Shown: in pieces, positions 34,635 through 38,681 of the stretch | Layout of the letters: each line of letters begins with the position of its first letter | Numbering within the stretch: position 1 is the first letter of the stretch | Source: Pseudomonas syringae | GTDB lineage: Bacteria > Pseudomonadota > Gammaproteobacteria > Pseudomonadales > Pseudomonadaceae | DNA: 38,681 nt | Direction of reading: 5' to 3' | Assembly (NCBI RefSeq): GCF_021605415.1 | Contig: NZ_WKEQ01000047.1 | Location: 1-38,681, forward strand | Position numbers and translations under genes: made by a program | The notes under the pieces: model-generated | Database searches by the model: none | Seen by the model: the letters and a program-made list of their open reading frames with translations, nothing else | Told to the model about the DNA's origin: nothing

Positions 34635-35432
34635 CTAGAGGTGGACTTCCACGGCAAGCGGCAGGTGATCAGAGAGGTGCGTCCACGGCTTGTTGCCGAG
34701 AATCTGCGGGTCGTGACTGCTTGCGTTCCGTAGATAAATCCGGTCAAGGCGTAACAGTGGAAAACGCGCGGGGTAGGTCTTGGCGGGGCGGCCATGATGG
34801 CGCTCAAAGGCCTCATGCAGATAGGCGCGGCGGGCGAGGGCGACGTTGCCTTGCAGCTTCCAGTCGTTGAAGTCTCCGGCAATGATGACCGGTGCGTCCT
34901 CTGGCAAGGATTCCAGCAACTGACAGAGCAGTTGCAACTGCAACTGGCGATGGCTTTCGAGCAGACTCAGATGAACGCAGATCGCATGCACTTCGGCGTG
35001 GCCCGGTACATCAAGAATGCAATGCAGCAGGCCACGGCGCTCGGGGCCGGTGATCGATACATCTAGATTTCGATATTCGCGGATGGGGTATTTGGACAGC
35101 AGCGCATTGCCGTGGTGACCGTCCGGATACACAGCGTTGCGGCCGTAGGCGAAGTCGCTCCACATGCTGTCGGCGAGAAATTCGTACTGCGATGTTTGCG
35201 GCCATTCGTTGTAGCGACTGGAATGTCGTTCGTGTTCACCGACCACTTCCTGAAGAAACACCAGGTCGGCTGACGTACTGCGCACCGCCTCGCGCAGTTC
35301 AGGCAGGATGAAACGCCGGTTGAGCGCTGTGAATCCTTTGTGGGTATTGACCGTCAGCACGCGCAGGCGATGAATCACCGGAGGTGTTGAAAGTTGTACG
35401 CCGATGGCGTGAGGTTTGGCATCGCTGGACAC
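34635..35432 (-). CDS. Endonuclease/exonuclease/phosphatase (EEP) family protein, YbhP-like
   Basis: From the GTG at 35432 the protein is 265 aa. An AGAGGAG site ends five bases before this GTG, so it is preferred over an in-frame ATG at 35465, which would add 11 residues. EEP-fold motifs are in order: VNTHKGF (metal-binding Asn), FLQEVVG (metal-binding Glu), HLSLL, AGDFNDW (Asp and Asn), and SDHLPL (catalytic Asp-His). The fold cleaves phosphodiesters of nucleic acids or phospholipids in a Mg2+-dependent way. In enterobacteria and other pseudomonads a related gene (YbhP) sits next to cardiolipin synthase clsB; here no clsB follows, so a lipid role is only a possibility. No signal peptide is visible. 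It is downstream of the PIG-L gene and may be partly co-transcribed. Confidence 0.85.
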   Translation of the reverse strand: MSSDAKPHAIGVQLSTPPVIHRLRVLTVNTHKGFTALNRRFILPELREAVRSTSADLVFLQEVVGEHERHSSRYNEWPQTSQYEFLADSMWSDFAYGRNAVYPDGHHGNALLSKYPIREYRNLDVSITGPERRGLLHCILDVPGHAEVHAICVHLSLLESHRQLQLQLLCQLLESLPEDAPVIIAGDFNDWKLQGNVALARRAYLHEAFERHHGRPAKTYPARFPLLRLDRIYLRNASSHDPQILGNKPWTHLSDHLPLAVEVHL

Positions 35433-35520
35433 ATTCACTCCTCTGAATCGGGGCTTCCTTTCCATGCGACTGACGCGCGACCGGGCAGTTCATTTTCACC
35501 GCCACCTAACCCCAATCCCC

Positions 35521-35602
35521 TGTAGGAACTGTCGAGTGAAACGAGGCTGCGATCTTTTGATTTTAAAGATCAACAGATCGCAGCCTTCGGCAGCTCCAGG
35601 GT
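35521..35602. repeat. Palindromic repeat with long hairpin (GGCTGCGATCT type)
   Basis: AGGCTGCGATCT (35544-35555) pairs perfectly with AGATCGCAGCCT (35575-35586) across 19 bases. It is flanked by TGTAGGAACTG and CGGCAGCTCC, themselves part of the repeat. Similar text occurs at 17468-17495. It sits between the PIG-L paralogue and the EEP gene and may separate their expression. Confidence 0.85.
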
Positions 35603-35607
35603 GCCAG

Positions 35608-36366
35608 TCAGATGAAGACGATTTCATAAGGCTTGCGCAAGCGATCCAGGATGACTCGGGGCAGCGATGGTGCGAGGCCGATGGCGGGTTCGCCGTTGAG
35701 TTGGCTGGCGTAGGCGTGGGTGGCGTGGCTTTTCCGCGCAACGGTCCAGCTGTCCAGACGCAGCTTGCGTGCGCGGTGCCAGGGAATCAGCGTCTGTTCA
35801 CGTTCGGGCCAGTGCCAGGCCCAGACCGGTACGTCATGGAACGAGGCGCCGGCACCCCGCGCGGCGGCGGCGCTGGCGCGGCCGACCACTTCATGATCGT
35901 CATTGCCGTCCTCGCACCAGGTGCTGAACACCACATCACCCGGCCGCAGATAACGGCCGATGAATTCGGTCAACTGCGGTTGCTGATCAAGCAGGGCGTT
36001 GTCGGTGAAACCGCCGCGAATCCATTTCAGGCTGTGCATTGGCAAGTCGAGGCGGCGCAGGGCTTCGACACTTTCCTGGGGCCGAAACACGCTGAGGCGT
36101 TTCTCCGACCACTGCCGCGAACCAGGATGACTGGCGCTGCCGTCGGTGATTGAAATCAGTTGCAGGGGATGGCCGAGATTGGACAGCAGTTGCAGCAAGC
36201 CGCCGCAGATCACCACTTCGTCGCCCGGATGCGGTGCGATCACTACGACACGGGAACCGGCGGGCACCAGCGTGCGGGTGTTGATGACGGGGATGGTGTC
36301 CAGTTGTGCCGCGCTGTTCCAGATTTGTGCTGATTGGCAGCTTTCATTGATGGAGAGCGTCTTCAT
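35608..36366 (-). CDS. PIG-L family protein with a degenerate active site
   Basis: The 252-aa protein is a LmbE/PIG-L fold protein and a close paralogue of the protein at 37791-38549: same length, no gaps needed, 94 of the first 160 residues identical by hand count. PIG-L enzymes are Zn-dependent N-deacetylases of GlcNAc-type sugars. The first motif reads APHPGDE (H46, G48, D49, E50) where active members have HPDDE. The second reads EDGNDDHE (N155, D157, H158) where active members have HxDH. The zinc ligands (H46, D49, H158) remain, but the general base and the other active-site histidine of MshB-type enzymes are replaced. The protein may be an inactive partner or use different chemistry. AAGGA lies ten bases before the ATG. 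It follows the glycosyltransferase gene after 145 bp. Confidence 0.88.
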   Translation of the reverse strand: MKTLSINESCQSAQIWNSAAQLDTIPVINTRTLVPAGSRVVVIAPHPGDEVVICGGLLQLLSNLGHPLQLISITDGSASHPGSRQWSEKRLSVFRPQESVEALRRLDLPMHSLKWIRGGFTDNALLDQQPQLTEFIGRYLRPGDVVFSTWCEDGNDDHEVVGRASAAAARGAGASFHDVPVWAWHWPEREQTLIPWHRARKLRLDSWTVARKSHATHAYASQLNGEPAIGLAPSLPRVILDRLRKPYEIVFI

Positions 36367-36511
36367 TATGGTTACGTCCTTGTCTGGTTTCGCCAGTCCT
36401 CAACAGCCGCATTTGTACAGGCTCGATGGAGGCAAATTGATGTCTTTTACGGCGCTCCAACCCCTGGATTGCCGCGAACAGAGTATTGCCTAAGCCATGG
36501 GATTCGTCGCG

Positions 36512-37198
36512 TTATAGATCGATCTGATCCGCTTTTTTTTTCTCTAACTGTGTCATTTTTCGAAGACAGTCAGCAAAACCGTCGCTTGCACGACCGTCCA
36601 GCCGTGCACTTGTGTGTACCCGTGGCCGCGCGCTCCAGGCGATATCGGCACCGGTGCGTTGCAGTGCCTGCACCAGATGCACATCCTCATGACAAGTCAA
36701 AGGCTTGAAACCGCCGGCCCAGCGATAAGCGTCGGCACTGATCCCAAGGTTGGCGCCGTGTATGTGCCGATGGCCATCGCGGGCCTCGTAATGCTGGTGA
36801 TAGCGGATCTGCGCGGCATCATCGAATGAGTCCGGCCAGTGCTCGACCGTGACGGTGCCGCACACCGCATCAGCACCGAGAGCCAGTTGTGCCACCAGCC
36901 AGTCGTGCGCGACGCGGCTGTCGGCGTCCGAACAGGAAATCCAGCGAGCGCCACGCTCCAGCAGCAGTTTGGCCCCGGCCGCCCGCGCCTGGCCTACATT
37001 TCGCGCCTCAATTTCCAGGCTCAGCACCGGATAACGGCTGACGATCTGAGCCGAGCGATCGGTGCAACTGTCCAGCACCACCAGAATCTCCACCGGCTCG
37101 GCGGCCAACAATGCATGCTTGCTGGCGCGCAAGGCTGCATTCAAACAGTCCTCCAGCAAATCCTCCTCATTGTGTGCCGGGATCAGAATGCCAATCAT
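36512..37198 (-). CDS. Family 2 glycosyltransferase, small soluble type
   Basis: The 228-aa protein begins MIGILIPAHNEEDLLEDCL, the usual GT2 start. It has a nucleotide-binding aspartate in VVLDSCTDRS (D43), the DxD metal site SDADS (D91, D93), an acceptor-region GANLGIS, and a candidate catalytic base in CHEDVHL (E171/D172). It has no membrane segment and no QxxRW motif, so a processive NodC/chitin-synthase role is unlikely; it probably adds one sugar. GGAGGG sits seven bases before the ATG, and the start overlaps the methyltransferase stop (ATGA), so the longer open frame to 37243 is not used. Donor and acceptor are unknown. The 3' end carries a run of nine A (36533-36541 on the complement). 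Confidence 0.88.
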   Translation of the reverse strand: MIGILIPAHNEEDLLEDCLNAALRASKHALLAAEPVEILVVLDSCTDRSAQIVSRYPVLSLEIEARNVGQARAAGAKLLLERGARWISCSDADSRVAHDWLVAQLALGADAVCGTVTVEHWPDSFDDAAQIRYHQHYEARDGHRHIHGANLGISADAYRWAGGFKPLTCHEDVHLVQALQRTGADIAWSARPRVHTSARLDGRASDGFADCLRKMTQLEKKKADQIDL

Positions 37199-37794
37199 CG
37201 CAAGCCCTCCAGTGCTGCCACCGAGCGAGGCTCGCGACTCCATACTTCGAGAATGAAATCGGCTTCCTGATGGAGTACCAGCCGGGGCATGTGCAATTGT
37301 TCGTGAAGCTGGTCGTGCACCTGACGGGCGTTGAGCGGGCAGCCGTCGATGGGCGGACGCCAGTGACAGGCGAGTAGCTGGCCGTCGGCGGTCAATGAGT
37401 CATTCATGTGGCCGATCACGGCGCTCAAGTCTTCGGCGTCCAGGTAGTAGCCGATTTCGCTGAAGACGATCAGGTCGAATTTCTCTTCGGGCCAGTCTGC
37501 CGGCAAACGTCCGTGACGCACTTGGGTATGGTCGAACAGGCTCAGCCGGGTGCTCGCCAGTTTGACGGCGGTGGCGACGGTGTCGCTGCACAACAGACGG
37601 TCGCAACGCTCAGCGAGGGCGGCGCTCAATTCGCCGTTGGCGCAACCCGGCTCGTAAACCGATCGGTAGTGTGGACGGGGCAGAGAGGCCAATGTGATTG
37701 CGCGTTTGCGTTGTTCGTACCAGCGATGCCGAAATGACCAGGGATCGTCATTGCTGGCGAACAGGCCCTGAAAATACTGATCGTCGACGCTCAT
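37195..37794 (-). CDS. NodS-like SAM-dependent methyltransferase
   Basis: The 199-aa protein starts MSVDDQYFQGLFASNDDPW and has the class I methyltransferase motif I as VYEPGCANGELSAAL (47-60). Motif II is near LLCSD (D71), and a post-motif DLIVFSEIGYYL (107-118) follows. The DPW start, GCAxGxFT-like motif I and length fit the NodS family, whose founding member N-methylates the deacetylated end of Nod-factor oligosaccharides in rhizobia. The open frame continues upstream to 38085, but the ATG at 37794 overlaps the PIG-L stop by ATGA and gives the normal family N-terminus. Its position directly after a deacetylase fits methylation of the freed amine; this is inference. Confidence 0.87.
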   Translation of the reverse strand: MSVDDQYFQGLFASNDDPWSFRHRWYEQRKRAITLASLPRPHYRSVYEPGCANGELSAALAERCDRLLCSDTVATAVKLASTRLSLFDHTQVRHGRLPADWPEEKFDLIVFSEIGYYLDAEDLSAVIGHMNDSLTADGQLLACHWRPPIDGCPLNARQVHDQLHEQLHMPRLVLHQEADFILEVWSREPRSVAALEGLR

Positions 37795-38549
37795 AGAAAC
37801 ACCACCTCGAAGGGTTGCAGCAGCCGCTCCAGCACATGCGGTGCGAGCACCGGCGGCAGACCGGCGTCGGGATCGCCTTCCAGTTGGCTGGCGAAAGCGT
37901 GAATTGCGTGGCGCTTGCGGGCGACTCGGGCTGGCGAGAGCAAAAGCTTGCGTGCTCGATGCCACGGCACCTTGGCGTCTTCGGGGGTCGCCCAATGCCA
38001 TGTCCACACCGGCAATTCGTGGCAGGTGACGCCCGCCCGCGCTGCCGCATCGATGCTTGCCCGGCCAACGGCTTCGTGGTCGCAATGGCCGTCCTCGCGC
38101 CAGGTGCTGAAAACGACGTCACCGGGTTGCAGATAGCGTTCGATGAATGCGCTCAGTTCCTCTTCGTCGGTGGCGACTTGAGTGTCGGTGAAACCGCCGC
38201 GCAACCACTTCAGTTGATGCAGCGGCAGGCCGAGGCGGCGCAACGCCTCGGCGGACTCCTGCGGACGTATCACGCTGAGCCGATCTACCGGCCAGCGATC
38301 CGAACCTGGGTGGCTGGCGCTGCCGTCAGTCACCGAGATCAACAATATCGGGCGACCGACCGCCGCCAGCAGTTGTAGAAGGCCGCCGCTGCCGAGTACT
38401 TCGTCGTCCGGGTGTGGCGCGACGATTACTGCACGGCTGCCTTGGGGCACCAGTTCGGTGATGTTGATCGTTGGCAGTTCAGCCAGGTGTTGGCTCGTTT
38501 GCCATTCATGCAGTGAAGTACCGTGGCCGACAATCGGATTGGCTTTCAT
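37791..38549 (-). CDS. PIG-L family deacetylase with an intact active site
   Basis: The 252-aa protein has both PIG-L motifs complete: APHPDDE (H46, D48, D49, E50) and EDGHCDHE (H155, D157, H158). By analogy with MshB, H46, D49 and H158 bind zinc, D48 is the general base and H155 stabilises the intermediate. Such enzymes remove the N-acetyl group from GlcNAc-containing glycolipids or small glycosides in the cytoplasm. There is no signal peptide. The ATG at 38549 overlaps the stop of the upstream gene by ATGA, so the longer open frame to 38678 is not used. It is the probable catalytic deacetylase of this cluster. Its near-twin at 35608 has lost two of these residues. Confidence 0.92.
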   Translation of the reverse strand: MKANPIVGHGTSLHEWQTSQHLAELPTINITELVPQGSRAVIVAPHPDDEVLGSGGLLQLLAAVGRPILLISVTDGSASHPGSDRWPVDRLSVIRPQESAEALRRLGLPLHQLKWLRGGFTDTQVATDEEELSAFIERYLQPGDVVFSTWREDGHCDHEAVGRASIDAAARAGVTCHELPVWTWHWATPEDAKVPWHRARKLLLSPARVARKRHAIHAFASQLEGDPDAGLPPVLAPHVLERLLQPFEVVFL

Positions 38550-38681
38550 AACGCCCAGGTCTCTTCGGGTTGGCTGGCGATCAGTTGCCCGAGGGCCGCG
38601 AGATCGCGTTCGGCATGGCTTTGACGCAGGAACACTGGCAGGTCGGCAATCAGCCGGGCGAAGTGGCGATCCTTGCAATAG
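38546..38681 (-). CDS. C-terminus of a probable acyl-CoA dehydrogenase family protein
   Basis: Forty-four codons and a TGA stop (38548-38546) are visible before the right edge. The text DRHFARLIADLPVFLRQSHAERDLAALG is the type of C-terminal helix seen in acyl-CoA dehydrogenase-like proteins encoded beside PIG-L/NodS-like/GT2 genes in pseudomonads. That association is from memory. The active-site region lies outside the window, so the family call is moderate. The stop overlaps the next gene's start by ATGA, making it part of the same operon. Confidence 0.55.
   Translation of the reverse strand, partial: YCKDRHFARLIADLPVFLRQSHAERDLAALGQLIASQPEETWAL

Overview
The window looks like chromosomal DNA of a Pseudomonas, most likely of the P. 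fluorescens group. The grounds are recognised gene order (a muxABC-opmB-like efflux operon; a glgE / treS-maltokinase / glgB cluster), high-GC codon use, and many short palindromic intergenic repeats of the pseudomonad type (a GAGCCTGCTCGC core and a GATCGTTCCCACGC core). No tRNA, rRNA, CRISPR array, phage gene or insertion sequence was seen. These assignments come from reading proteins by eye, not from database searches.

Layout. 1-7.3 kb is a mixed set of single genes: a partial unknown gene, a YhhY-type acetyltransferase, a YgeA/RacX-type racemase, an unknown membrane protein, a large eight-haem cytochrome c with HEAT/TPR-like repeats, a DUF3313-type lipoprotein and an exported HAD phosphatase. 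Thiol peroxidase (tpx, with a clear terminator) follows. 8.4-17.5 kb is a four-gene tripartite efflux operon with one adaptor, two different RND pumps and an outer-membrane channel, split by a REP pair between the two pumps. A MHYT-GGDEF-EAL cyclic-di-GMP protein (MucR type) comes next. Then come a YgfF-like SDR, a MocR regulator, ccoG, a small DUF3203-like protein and an MgtC-family protein.

25.4-33.1 kb encodes a three-enzyme route from trehalose to branched alpha-glucan: TreS fused to maltokinase makes maltose and maltose-1-phosphate, GlgE polymerises the maltosyl units, and GlgB adds branches. It is followed by a convergent orphan autotransporter-type barrel and an EEP-family phosphodiesterase/nuclease.

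35.6-38.7 kb, on the minus strand, is the most interesting region. A tightly overlapped operon (ATGA junctions) runs from a probable acyl-CoA dehydrogenase (cut by the window end) through a PIG-L deacetylase, a NodS-like methyltransferase and a small family 2 glycosyltransferase. A second PIG-L paralogue follows after a 145-bp gap. That paralogue has the same length (252 aa) as the first but has lost the expected general base (HPDDE to HPGDE) and a second active-site histidine (HxDH to NxDH). The set recalls the NodB/NodC/NodS chemistry of Nod-factor synthesis without being that system, and the product is unknown.
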